Assembly (NCBI GenBank): GCA_963969395.1
Contig: OZ017804.1
Coordinates: forward strand, 5,952,001-6,016,000
Length of the DNA: 64,000 nucleotides
From: Pseudoscleropodium purum
Taxonomy: Eukaryota; Streptophyta; Bryopsida; Hypnales; Brachytheciaceae
Reading direction: 5' to 3'
The notes below the pieces were generated by a model. The model was given only the letters and a program-made list of their open reading frames with translations. It was not told the DNA's origin and did not search any database. The translations under genes and the position numbers were made by a program. Below, one piece after another: positions 24,212 to 35,543 of this stretch. Within the stretch, counting starts at the first letter, position 1. Each line of letters starts with the position of its first letter.

Positions 24212-24657
24212 TCATGGGGGGGACTTGCAACATAAGATCATGGAAGAATACAAAGCCACAAATACATTGTCTTTCGTGTTTCGTTTTCTATGAAGCTCAC
24301 ACTCCACAAGTTTCAAGAAACTAACCAATTGCTCCAAATCACTGTCACAAGATTCAGAGTGTCTGAGACTTGAGCTCTGGCCCTCAAGCACTTGAAGAAA
24401 TTCCCAAGACTCTGAGTTCCTTGTATTCACTATTGAACAGTTCTTGCAGCGCTTTGATTTTGCATGATCAGAGAGGTACAACCAAACAATAGATGTCTCA
24501 CTGGTGCAGATTTGGAATCTTGGCAAGTGTATTTCTTTGTGATACATGGATGGGAAATCGGGAATCAACTGGAACTCAGGGAACAAATCTACAAAGTTTT
24601 CTCAATGTCCTCGACAATGGCATTTTGGCAAGGCAAAGCCTTGAAACCTAAATCCAT
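24212..24657 (-). pseudogene. Hypothetical gene block, frame broken or interrupted by an unrecognised intron
   Basis: The block starts at an ATG at 24,657 with MDLGFKALPCQNAIVEDIEK, then meets TAG two codons later. The neighbouring frame continues the apparent sense as FVDLFPEFQLIPDFPSMYH and stays open for about 120 codons to 24,212. The second part has a Cys pair (KRCKNC), a Ser/Glu-rich linker and a leucine-rich helix (LEQLVSFLKLVECEL). The two parts read as one protein with a one- or two-base slip near 24,590, or a mis-seen splice. The telomere-like CCCTAAA run lies immediately upstream of the ATG. No known domain was recognised. It may connect to the terminal exon at 23.7 kb. Confidence 0.35.
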
Positions 24658-24705
24658 ACCCTAAACACTAAAACCCTAAAACCCTAAACCCTAAAAACCC
24701 TAAAC
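24658..24705. repeat. Interstitial telomere-like CCCTAAA cluster
   Basis: Five closely spaced copies of CCCTAAA or CCCTAAAA occur, the plant telomere unit in its C-rich sense with spacing errors. On the minus strand this lies just upstream of the ATG of the hypothetical gene, so it could act as telo-box promoter DNA instead of a relic of telomere repair. Single telo-box-like motifs also occur at 33.3, 33.5, 40.9, 42.1 and 50.2 kb. Confidence 0.7.
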
Positions 24706-27406
24706 TTTCCAGGAGCCACATTCTCGATCATTAATCCGCGAAGGAAATTCAGCAAATTTAGTTCATCAATAAACCTCGTCTCACAATTTTCGAGGTAGTT
24801 TGCAGCTGACATGGAGTCATGAAAAAAAACCACACACGTAATTCTCTGCTCGGTGTTGAGCTAATTCCATTCCATTCCTACTTGCATTGCAATGAAACAT
24901 GTTTCTATCGTCAATTTCGTCATATTGGAGTGATTATGAGCACCCAAAACAGTGTCATTCATCTACACCAAAGCTCTACAAAACTAGAACCATGGTCGTG
25001 AAATTATGCCAATTCAATTCTTGAAAATCTGGGGTCAGTTTCAATTTGGATACATGTGCAAAGAGACAATGACTTGGTGAAAATGCATTGCTTGTGTCTC
25101 ATAAGACGGATGCAATGACAGATAAGTTGGCAGCAGGGATCCCATTTGAAACAGACCCTCGAAACATGATCATTCAACAACAGAAGAGGTGATGCAAGAA
25201 AAACTTACATCTGTGTTTCTGTATGTGAGGTTCTGATTCGGGAAAGATGTGTCAAAATTGAGTTTCCACGTCAGATTTTTTTAGGGTGCAGTTCACTTCA
25301 CACCAATCACAAGATGACACGTGGCACTTTTTCTTACGAAAATGAATTAATTTATGTGGAATCTGACCCTCACAAGTAGTCCTAGAATTTAGAACTTCAC
25401 ACATGGTTTTGTGCCCAAAGTGTAACGTTTGTAAACCTATAATTGTATCTATTTAAAATTGAGCATAGTTACCATTATTAAACATAAATTTATTTTGATT
25501 AGAGTGTTAGTCAATTGAAAGATGATTTTGAATACACTTTAGGATGCATTATTTGGGCACCGTACGAATAAGTTATGAATTTTCAAAGTACCCTCTCTAA
25601 GTGTTTGAGTGTATCCAAAACCAACAATATTCTCTTAGAGACTATTGTGCTTTGAGTGTGTCAATTTGTGTGATCAATGAAGTTTAGGAGAAAGCCACAC
25701 TATTGGTCCAAATGTAGATGTCACATTTTGGGCAGTGTTGATTATAGATGTAGATATCTTAAATAGCTAGGCTTATAATAACTTGTAGACTTTATTGAAT
25801 CTAAAATTGAACAAGAGGAGGCTTTGACAAAAGCTACATGGGAGGAAGTTTGAGTAGGACCTTACTTATAAAGCAAGCCAATGTTATACAGAGATAGTCT
25901 CTTGTAGAATAACTGTTTTTAGAGTTGTTTCTATGATAAAATAACAAATTGGTTCAATACTGCTTGTTCGATCAATATGCATTTCAATCAAGTTTCTTAC
26001 ATTGTGACGTTTCATTGAGTTTGCAATTCCTTTCCACTAGAGACCTAGATTATGTTTATATTTTCTTTTGTCTCAAAACTTGAGTTTCACTTCTCCTAAA
26101 CCCTTGAATTACTTATATCACTGTATGAATATCACTGTATGAAAGGAATTTACATTATTTGTCTTTTTATCTCCATCCAAAACAACAACCCAAACCGCAA
26201 ATAGAAACATGATATTCCACAGATGGAAGAGAAAAGGCGGAAGTAAACAAACATCGATGCACAACTTTTGTGTTGTTATTCAATTTCGTTAAACTGGTGC
26301 GATTCTAAGCACCAAAAATTTGTGCCACTCATCTATGTAAACTCCAAAACTCGATTTCCTTGTCAGGTCGCCCAATCTGAAAGTGCCAGAGTGATCAGCA
26401 CAGTCCGAACGTTGTCTGAGAGAAGCTTGACATGATTTGAAACAAAAAATCCTGTGAATTTCAATATGACATGATTTTAATAGGTAAAAACGAATTCATC
26501 TATCTGTTGCAATATCTATCGAAGTGGCGCTTCATTACCTTGCTCAGAAATTCCGTGCTGGTTTTGATGGTGTACTGTACATCAGCTCAAGATGAGAACT
26601 TGCCTTCGCTTTAGGATATTTATCAGCAAAACTTTGAACCACTACAATCTCTCCCCACCACGCTTGAAAGTTGCATAATTTGAATATCATATTTCTGATC
26701 TTGTTAGAAAATCAAGAAAGATCCCTTCGTTCGTCGGAATATGCCTTTGTTCCGACGAGTATTGACGGTTCTCTCCTTCCAGTGAAAGGAACTACCGGTA
26801 TACTCTTCGACCTTCCACATTCCACATGTGGGTAATGAACACAGTTTTTTGGGTGTTTAATCATTCATACAAAATAATACAGAAGATGTTGAAATACTAA
26901 ATCTTTGTGACCAATTAAGGTAGATAATTCGTTTTTATAGAGACATGAACAAATGAAACTATGCAAAAATTGAAACAATTCAAGCATTTGAGCAATAAAG
27001 TGCTGCAACTAGAATTATTCACCCCAAAACATACAACAGACACTCCACAAACAAAATGAAAAAACTCTCGAATGTACAGATGATTGACATGAAATACAAA
27101 GTAATCATAAACCATCATGCAAATATAATAGAAAAAAACCCATGTGTACATAGGATTCACACGTATTACAGAGTCTATAAAACCATACACCATGTACAGC
27201 CATGTCGCAATATCAACGCCCACATTATTCATCTATACTATGGTGCAAAGCAAAGCTTGATCAGCAAACACGAACTAAGTTAACCAAAGCTCAGTAATTA
27301 AACGGAGACTTCGGAGACTTGGCACACGTTGCACCTCACGGTCACAAAACCCGGGCGTCGACATGATTTTACATTCAAAAGTTTTACACAAAGCTTTTGT
27401 GTGGAT
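24706..27406. other. Gene-free stretch between the 24-kb fragments and the ASR-like gene
   Basis: No supported exon. A short hairpin lies at 26,731-26,758 (TCGTCGGAA, ten-base loop, TTCCGACGA). The part adjoining 27,406 is the likely 3' flank of the ASR-like gene. Confidence 0.4.
26731..26758. other. Perfect 9-bp inverted repeat (hairpin)
   Basis: TCGTCGGAA and TTCCGACGA are separated by about ten bases. In a non-coding setting this is an isolated GC-rich stem; function unknown. Confidence 0.6.
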
Positions 27407-28154
27407 TTAGAGTCCGAAGTGGTGGTGATGCTTCTTCTCGCCTCCCTCGATCGGCTGATCGTCGGAGCCTTCTTTCTTCTCATGGTGGTGATATCCAGCG
27501 TAGCCTAAAATGCCTGCGCCCACAACACCTGCGGCCACTTCCTCTTCGAGCTTGTGGCGTCTCTTCTCCTTCTCCTCGTCGGAGATGTCATCTCGGTTGG
27601 CCAAATTCTCAACCTGCAGTTGCATCAGCCAACGGAAGTCAATAATTATGCAGCTTTCATACATTCCAAAAAAATGGCAAAACTTTAAAAAAAGTTTTGG
27701 TCAATTGGTCTGCAACACTTTGAAGTCAGTATTCAAAATACCCAAATGGCAAAATTTCTCAATTTTCCTAGTCATGGATCTATGTCGGTACTAGTTTTTC
27801 GAGCTCCATTTCAATGATGATCTCACTTGTATTAGGTGATTGATCGAAGACCAGGTAAACTAGTGAGAATAAGGAGATACACGTTACGATGACAATGATC
27901 AGTTTGGCTACGAATGGATGCAATCCAATCCTAAAGTCATCACCTACAATTTAAATTTAGCGTAACTTGATTCAGGAGCTCCAGAGTCTACTCAGAATTC
28001 AACGAAACAAGCAAAATATTCTAAAATTCTACGAACCTTAACATCGCAGATACAAACATGACTGTTTAAGTACCTGATCCTTCCTGAGGGAGCTTTTGTG
28101 ATATCCGTGGCCGATGTCGTCGCCATACCCGTTGTTGTCTCCGTATTCCGCCAT
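27407..28154 (-). CDS. ASR: ABA/WDS (ASR)-like stress protein
   Basis: Two exons, 28,154-28,074 and 27,613-27,407, joined in phase 0 across a 460-bp GT-AG intron, encode 95 residues. Exon 1 is short, Gly/Tyr/His-rich and starts MAEYGDNNGYGDD. Exon 2 carries the core of the ABA/WDS domain: RRHKLEEEVAAGVVGAG, then HHHEKKE, and a His-rich tail KKHHHHFGL. ASR proteins are small, hydrophilic, His-rich proteins induced by abscisic acid, stress and ripening. They bind zinc and act as chaperones or DNA-binding factors. Only the second half of the usual domain is present, and the N-terminal His block of typical ASRs is reduced to one HGYH. The family is known to be missing from Arabidopsis. Start and splice sites are well supported; assignment to the family rests on the C-terminal motif. 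Confidence 0.8.
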
Positions 28155-29134
28155 AGCTGGATCGGTCTACGAATGTGAAGGAGCTCACTGAGAAATAGAA
28201 ATGAAAATGCAAGTCAATGAAGTCCAAGATTGCAAGCTGGGTGAATCGAAATGCTGAATCGATGTGCATATTACACTGGGAGCAGGGGGTTTATATCGAC
28301 TGAGAGGATGCTGATCTGTCTCCCCGAGGAATTGCCACGTTTTCAGGAGTTGTAAGTACCGAAAGTGGGAGCTTGTGAGGGACTTCTCAATTGATTAATA
28401 TTGATGTCATACTAGATTTGTCAATGAAACCCAAAGGTCGGTGGGCGTGGCAAGAGTTGAATCGGCAAGCAGGCACAGGTCTTAACTGGAGTTGCCACGG
28501 GACCCACGGTTTAGACAGATGAGTCTCAAACGTGCTTTTGGTTCTGCTGAGCGATGCGCCTCTGGAGCTTGTTGCGAAGTCCTGCATCGACAAGCCCTTT
28601 CTCAGGTAAAGCTTCGCAGAGATTTTTGGAGAAATCCAAACTGTCCATCTCATCACTATGGAAGCCGTTTTGAAGAGCTTCCTTGTCAATTTAGAGTAAG
28701 AATCGGATGCACTGAACTTGGACACAAAAGTTGAACAGTCATTTGTCCAATTTTCATAGATACAGCAATAAGACATTTGTCCAATTTACATAACTGGAAT
28801 TCTCCGTCCTGTGATTACCATTCTCTGAGTGGTTCCCGGATGGCCTTTCCGGGTTTAAAATCCAGTTATATATGGTTTGCAAATTAAACAGCTAGTGAGG
28901 ACCAGGGAAGTTAGTGCCACTACAGTACTTAATTTCTTTCCCTAGACTAATGACAGCTTCAGTTTCTCTGATCAGTTTCCCCTTTCCTAGTGCGAGTAAA
29001 ACAACGTGAGGGAAACAACGATATTTACTATCTCCCCGTGTGATTGGACACAGATTTTCATACTCTAGCTAGCTAGCTCTCTCTCCGCTAATTGTAGCTG
29101 CATATTTTCTTATTCTAGCTAGAGTTATGTAGGG
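28155..29134. other. Upstream region of the ASR-like gene
   Basis: This contains the presumed promoter of the ASR-like gene. A GC-richer stretch at 28,400-28,750 is open on both strands, with a donor-like CAG/GTAAAG on plus at about 28,609. I could not tie it to any gene. Confidence 0.35.
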
Positions 29135-29252
29135 TATGTTCGCACTGGGTGTTAGGTGTGATGTTTGCAATGTGAATCCGGTTCAGAAGTGGGTCTAAAT
29201 TTGTTCCTAAGACCCTCAGTGACAACACTCTTTAACAATAAGTGAAAACATA
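29135..29252. mobile_element. MITE M, copy 2 (about 118 bp)
   Basis: It matches 16,515-16,633 throughout (GTGTTAGG, GTGATGTTTG, AATGTGAATC, TTTGTTCCTAA, ACAACACTCTTTAACA). The inverted ends TATGTTCGCACTGGGTGTTA and TAACAATAAGTGAAAACATA are more worn. The ends may extend outward to GGGTATG/CATACC. Confidence 0.8.
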
Positions 29253-30581
29253 CCTTACCCAAAACCAACAGTTTATACTATTGTTGTCCATTTGAGACCT
29301 CTACGGATTCGCGTCCATTGTGGCAGATTTCTTTATTTGGTTGGGTTTATACTTACCTTCGATGATGAGTGGAAAGTGGAAGTGAAGGTGACTCCAGTTG
29401 GGGACCTCCGTCAGCTAACTGAAGTTCAATCACAGCTTTGTAGCTGCTTTGAAATTTGATCTTGTTGAATAGCCTCATCAGCACTTGCCAACTCCACCCC
29501 CATTCGTTAAATTACTCCCACCCTGCACGACTCCCCAAACGGTACAAATATTGCATGCGTAAGTTTCGGCGCCGTTTATGGTGCGAGGAACAAGCGTCTG
29601 TCTAGCTTTAGCCACCGACGTGAAAGCTTATCAGTACACACTCAGTAGTGATCTTCCTCATCTAGAAGACTGGAACAAATGTTTCAGTAATCAAGTTCTA
29701 GTATTCTCTTGCAAGGAACTCAAAGTTTCCGTTCATTTGTGACCAAAAAATAAAGAAGGAATCCTATGTTTTTGGCCATCCGAATGATTGTTACTTCCAA
29801 ACTGAACGTGTTTAGTACTAGAATTAAGGGAAGCCCTCTAAACATTAGAGCCGAGGACCAGTTTTATGTAGACCTATTTCCAGTACTTTTGAAAGTTGTG
29901 TGCAGAAGTCTCAATTTGATGAATATAGTGTTTACAATGGCCTTCAATTCAACTGCGTGAGCCTTTTTAACAAATAGATACGTGGAGATAAAGCTCAGGA
30001 GTTGTTTCGAATGATGTTAGATAATTGTTTTTTGGAGGAGAGTTACACACTTCTAAGACCATTTGAGAGAATAATCTTGACGTATTTTTAAGTGAAATTC
30101 ATAATGTTTTTATTTCAAGCATCTTACAAGTAGCTCCGTAAGGATATCCAGAAACATGCATGTGGGTTAGAAAAGAGACACGATGGAAGGATACTAGAGT
30201 ATAGTCATAAGTGGATACTAGAGTACACGTTCAACAAGCCACGAGGCAAAGGGACCCCAGCCCTGAAGTTCAAGGATGTTACCCTCCGTAACTCCAAACA
30301 ATAGTCCAAAGAGATTGCACAGAATGGTGTAATTTTCCCTTTCTGGAACCATTTATGAAAGTGCAATCTGGTACACAAGTGAATGTTTGGAGCTGTGGGA
30401 ATGTTTTGAAAAGAAAATTCTAAAAACAACAAACTGGAACACTTTAACAAACCAATATATTATTTCCTGCCATTACGTATATGTATCCAGAGGGATTTGG
30501 TAGTTCGAGAACGAGAGAATAGGCTTCCATTCCCACAACATGTAGGATTATACTGTACACTATTACTAACTCTAAAACTTC
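29253..30581. other. Gene-free stretch
   Basis: No supported exon. The right part is the likely 3' flank of the TSP1-type gene. Confidence 0.4.
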
Positions 30582-33572
30582 TTAGCACTCGTCCAAGCGG
30601 CGAAGAGCAAGCCAGTAGCTGCCAACGCTGAGGGCTACAGCAACAACAAATTGACAACACAGATTTGTAGCCTTCACAATCATGAATAGCTATCCAGCAT
30701 GACATACACAAACCCATGATTGCTGTCGTGATGTCGTCTGCACATTGAAACAGCCAAACAGCTATTAGCATCTGGTTTTCAAATCCAGCTTATGGCACGT
30801 GATATACTTCAGTTTAAACATAAAAGATGCATTAGATGCAGATATTGCCATGAACTCTCAAGCCCCCCAAACACCTGGATTGCCAGCTTCAAGAGAGAAC
30901 TCCCAAATTCTTACCTGTAGAATATGAAACCTACGAAAGCAAGACCTCCAACAGCGGCAAAAGACGTCAAGATGATCAATACTGTAGCCCAGACTGGCAA
31001 CCCTCGATGCTTATGATGATTGGCACCCATGCAGCTTGGAGGCGTGCACTTTTCTCGACTTGAAGGCTGCGAGCAACACAGAATATTAACATCAAATTCG
31101 CTAAAATGGCGAAATTTCAAGAGGTTAGAACTTTCCAAGCGCCCGTCTGGAATTTGAAATCTATACCAGTCCTGATCTTTGAGACCTAAGCACTTGAATG
31201 TCACAATTTTGGCACTCCAAAGCACGCCAATTTTGAAAATTTGACTATTATTACACTCACAAATACACTCACAACAATGAACCTTAGCATCCACATTCAT
31301 GAGTTCATACAAGCACGTGTGTTTGCAAACATGTGTAATGGGAGAAGTACCTTGGTAGAAGCCGAGCACTTGTCGTCCGTCATAACAGCAGTCAAATGGG
31401 GAGCATTCTCCATATACCGAAGACACTGGACCTCTCTAGTTCGGGAAGCTTTCTTGCAGTGACCACGGCAACTCGTCCAGCCTCGAGGATTCCATTTAAA
31501 CAACTCTGTTGCATGACAAAGTTTTACAACCACACTTAACCGATTTTTTTTTTCAGAACAGAGATACAGAGTTACAATTCAGATATCTAAAGTATTTAAT
31601 ATTGAACTTACGTTAGTTTTTGAACTATTTAAAACACAAGAAACTCTAATGAACCAAAAATTCAAAAGCAATAATGCTTTCAGTGGAATAGAAGTAGACT
31701 CTCACCCCGGGGTTTGGGCTGGACGCTTAGATAAGCATCCGTCTGGCAGTAGCCGGTCTTGCTCTTCTCATCAGTAATAAAAGGCTCGGAGCAGTCACTA
31801 CAGCAAAACCATTCGTTTCCTATTTCCTTTTTAATTGAACACCGACTGCAGCTGGTACTCGCTCTTGCTTTATCTGGTCCAAAAGCATAGTTGCCAGTGT
31901 AAAAAAACCAGAAATAATAAATAGAAACCACAGGAAAGGTCACTTACATGGTCTGTAACCAAAAGAGGGACAAGACTAGAGTAGAGGATCCGCCTTGCAA
32001 ACCGGCATTCTATAGGGTATGGAAGGCGACGAAGTTCTATCAGAGGATCCAAGCGAATAATTTCAAAGATCGATGAGATCAACCTCTAGGGGATCCCTTG
32101 TTGTGAGATAATTGATTAGACCCCAAGCGGGATGGCATGCCCAGCCTAATAACCATTTTGACCTTATCATAAACCCTACTTGCAAATAGAGCTTCTGATC
32201 TACGAGAGTCTTCAAAGAGCACCCTAAAGCCAGAATTAGGGGGGTCTTCAAAGCATCGACCTGGATATAGAAACTCTACAGAACGATGGATTTCCTCTAG
32301 AACACAAACAAGCCTCCAAATTTTACCAAAGCATGAAGAAGAGCTTCTATTGCCACCTGAAGAAGACTCTTATGAAAGGGGGTTGACTACTGGAGCATGC
32401 TCTAGTAAAATCCAACATATGAGCTAATATAAATGCTTCAGAGCACAGATGTTGTACATTTTAGAGCACTATCACAGTAGATTTTGAAATTCATAACTAC
32501 TTCTAAAAAAATCTAAAAAACTTGAAACAACTTGAATTAGATGCGCTTTCACTTGTCTTCCAAGGAAAGTCTACTGAAAATTCCTCCAAGGGTACAGCGC
32601 CCCCTCAAATTGGGATCATCTGACAAATGATCACTTCTGTTCTATACTCAAGCTGGAGCATCATTGACTTGAATGAAGACTGCACTTCTAGGGTATCAAA
32701 AACAGGGGCACGGAACTCAGACCTTCTCTGCAGCACTGGAATCTGGTGAAGAAGGGAGGACACGTGCCATACTGGGGCGTGGGACAGAGGCCTTGGCAGT
32801 CGTTAGACGTTTCCACTGGCGCATAGCCATTGCCACAACCACCCAGCCAAAGGTTCTGGCATCTGCTGCTCCAGAAGCAATCTGCAAAACCACAACCCCT
32901 TCTAATTAATCAAAGTAGCAACACCCAACAGCAACTCCTACTACATTTTATTTATATATTGATCAAGAGGATATAAACCAGGACTTAAGGTCACTTTGTA
33001 GTACACCTAAAGATCAAATTTGAAAATTCATAACTTACTAATGTACAGGAGAATCCAAGTAGGGTGGAAAACAAATTCAAGGACTTGTTGAAATCTCCAA
33101 AACTTATTGAAATTCATCAAGAGTTAATGGAATTTGTTGCATAATGAAATTTGCATGGGGAATGCAACAGAGCTTGCAACCTAATTCTCCATCTCTTGTG
33201 CCAATAAAAAATTGATGAAGTTTGAAATTCAACAAGTTAGCTGCTATTTCAGCACCTCTAACCCTCTACTGTGCCTCCCCTACAGTATCCATCCTAAACC
33301 CTAAAACGCATTAAAATTGTCATTCAATTGCTGAGAATCCCATTAAAACTCAAAAGCTTTCTAACAATAAACACTATCCGAAGGTGTAGTTACCTTAATA
33401 CACCTTCACCTTATCCTTCAACAGCTTTTTCTAAAACCTAAAAGTCCGATAGATCTTCACACCAACACACCAACACTAAGCGATTCCGGAGCTTACCTTC
33501 AGCGGACGCTTGCTGCCACAAAGCTGCAAACCCTAGAATGGTTATAAGAGCTCCCACGCGTCGCCCCTCCAT
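30582..33572 (-). CDS. Single-pass membrane protein with a thrombospondin type-1 domain
   Basis: Five exons (33,572-33,497; 31,873-31,706; 31,505-31,351; 31,066-30,915; 30,627-30,582) give a continuous frame of 198 residues. Residues 1-25 are a signal peptide (LITILGFAALWQQASAE). A Cys-rich segment follows (26-81), with CSRCSIKKE and WFCCSDCSEPF. A TSP1-like domain spans about 82-145 (FKW, GWTSC, RTREVQC and closing KCTPPSC). A transmembrane helix lies at 158-183, with a short cytosolic tail. The protein is probably at the cell surface or in the secretory system. Plants have a small conserved family with this layout whose role is unknown to me. Intron 1 is 1.6 kb. The last exon is the least certain: another acceptor six bases upstream, in a different frame, would give a longer tail. 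Exon phases 1,1,0,2 all match. Confidence 0.75.
32673..32909 (+). other. GC-richer island inside intron 1 of the TSP1-type gene
   Basis: Within the 1.6-kb AT-rich intron lies a block of higher GC with an open frame on the plus strand (78 codons, MKTALLGYQKQGHGTQT and onwards). I recognise no domain and see no splice signals tied to it. It may be a transposon or gene fragment, or an exon skipped in my model. The rest of the intron shows nothing. Confidence 0.3.
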
Positions 33573-34738
33573 CGCTCCCCTGCTTCCCAATCACTGAATC
33601 TGTAGAATTCGACCTCCGCCTGAACTCCACAACAGTCCACTCGCAAAAAATTTGTTGCAGAGACTGAAATTCGCTCTTAAAACCCTCGTGAAACTCTGCC
33701 TGATTCTTCACAAATGGGGAACCCAAGTTCAACCCTAAGCCTTGGTTTCAATGGTACGAGACAAAAGATTGGTGTCTGGGGTTTGGATCCAGAAGTGACG
33801 AACTGTGCAACGTCAAAGTTTCTTCCGGGAAAAGGGAACAACAGGACAGTTTGAGAATTTGGAATGCGCGTGCGTGTTTGAAAGAAGGGGGAGGCGACCC
33901 ACGTTGCTAGGAACGTTCTAGTAAAGGTAAGTTACGTTCCCACTTGCTCTTAGTGTAAGTTCCCACTTGGGGATATTATAGAGGTATTTGCCGGGCCCAC
34001 AATCCCTACATGGGAAATCCCGTGTGGCAGGTCTTCACGACAAGGTTTTCCGTATTAGCAAACTATTGGTAGACAACCTTCAGGTATTTTGAAATATTGA
34101 ATCAATCAAAAATGAAGATTTCACATCCTTGACAGTGGTGTTTTATATCATTGTGGTTTGAAGTCAATTATATAGTACTAATTTTAAAATATTTTTTTTA
34201 AGCTTCTCCTTGTATCACAATTGATTCTAAAAATTGGTAATGCAAGATCCAATAGATGAGAGTGACAAATTGATGCACAATGTGTAAGAATCTTATCAAT
34301 CTTAGTCTGTAATTCTCCTTAACCAAGATGATACCACTTTAGATATGAAATTTATTATTGAATTATTCTCTCATAATCTATTTTTAAAATTATATAATGA
34401 TATTATTCTAAATGATGTCAATTACAATATTTTAAATGAGAAATGTCAATATAATCAATTCTTTAGTATAAATCTAGATTGAAAGCATACAAATTACTTT
34501 TTAGAATATCCTATTTGAAGGTCAAATTCAATATAAAAATTAAGGAATTTTTGTGAAAAGAGTCACATGTCATCTTGTGATTAATGTAAGGTGATATAGA
34601 CTTCTAAAATTTTGGCATAGAAATTCAATAACAACATTTCTTTTTTGAAAATAACCTTTACTTATGACCCTCACATATAGTAACTTAGTTCAATTGGCAT
34701 CCCCCTAGCAAATAGAGGTACCCATGTCTTTATTGATG
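33573..34738. other. Upstream region of the TSP1-type gene, then AT-rich DNA
   Basis: The first 400 bases are GC-richer and probably promoter and 5' untranslated sequence. The rest is AT-rich with no gene. Confidence 0.4.
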
Positions 34739-34793
34739 TTGAATTCAAATTTATTGAATGAACTATTGAATTCAAATTTATTGAATGAACTAT
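34739..34793. repeat. 27-bp unit repeated twice in tandem
   Basis: The unit TGAATTCAAATTTATTGAAT plus GAACTAT is present twice with no break, a few bases from the Stowaway MITE. Near identity of the copies suggests a recent slippage event. Confidence 0.8.
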
Positions 34794-34805
34794 CCATCCA
34801 TCTTA

Positions 34806-34886
34806 CTCCCTCTATTTCAAAATATGATGAGTGTTTTTTTTGTAAAATACAAAAGAAACACCAATCTTATTTTGAAACAAAGGGAG
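34806..34886. mobile_element. Stowaway-type MITE (Tc1/mariner), 81 bp
   Basis: The left end is CTCCCTCTATTTCAAAATA. The right end read inverted is CTCCCTTTGTTTCAAAATA, so 17 of 19 bases match. TA flanks both ends (34,804-34,805 and 34,887-34,888), the Tc1/mariner target duplication. The CTCCCT start is the classic plant Stowaway terminus. It has no coding capacity and lies between the TSP1-type gene and FHA-TDP1. Confidence 0.9.
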
Positions 34887-35543
34887 TATTCATTAGCTAA
34901 TCATCAAATGAGAATCAAATCAACCAACGAAGATTGGAGGTGGTGAAGTATGTTCATAAAATCAGTATAAGATCATAATTGGCATAGCTTTTGCAAGATG
35001 GGCTACAGAATGTTATAATAATTTAATTGAAAATGGACCAGGTATGGTGCCCAAAGTATTTGGTAACAAAATGTTGTAGACTCCACTATTCCCCAAACAT
35101 GCAGGGTGTGACACCTTTCAAATAGGTAGGCTTACAAATTGGTAAAACATAAAGTCTTCATCGATTTCGTGTCAAAAACAGAGCAAGTAGGGGTTCAGGT
35201 CCAAACCTTGTTCTTCAAAGTTTGAGTTCAGCCATACTGATGAAAGAATATGATTCTCATCCATCTCCCCAGTGCCAATCATGGAACAGGCTAAACAAGA
35301 GAGCTGAAGAACCAGTGTTCATTTAAAGTCTGTCTGTTCAGGGTTACACAAAATAAACACCCAAGTTTAAAGTATAATGTAATTTCATCTGCAGAGACTC
35401 TTGAATTTTCGGAGATTCAGTCCGAGTGCTGCAACCAATTCATTCACAAAAGAATCAACTTCATTGTCAACTCCTAAGATTGGCAAGTAAGAATGTAGCG
35501 ACTCCCAAGTTTGAATAAAAATCTTGAAAATATGTGTTCAGAA
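34887..35543. other. 3' flank of FHA-TDP1 and AT-rich DNA
   Basis: Nothing coding was seen between the MITE and the FHA-TDP1 stop codon. Confidence 0.4.

Noticed and set aside
28387..28776. 129-codon minus ORF overlapping an 80-codon plus ORF
   Set aside because: Mutually antisense open frames in GC-richer DNA with no recognisable domain; I could not decide for either strand.
29340..29420. Donor-like GTAAGT on the minus strand after a short open stretch
   Set aside because: No ATG, partner exon or family resemblance found.
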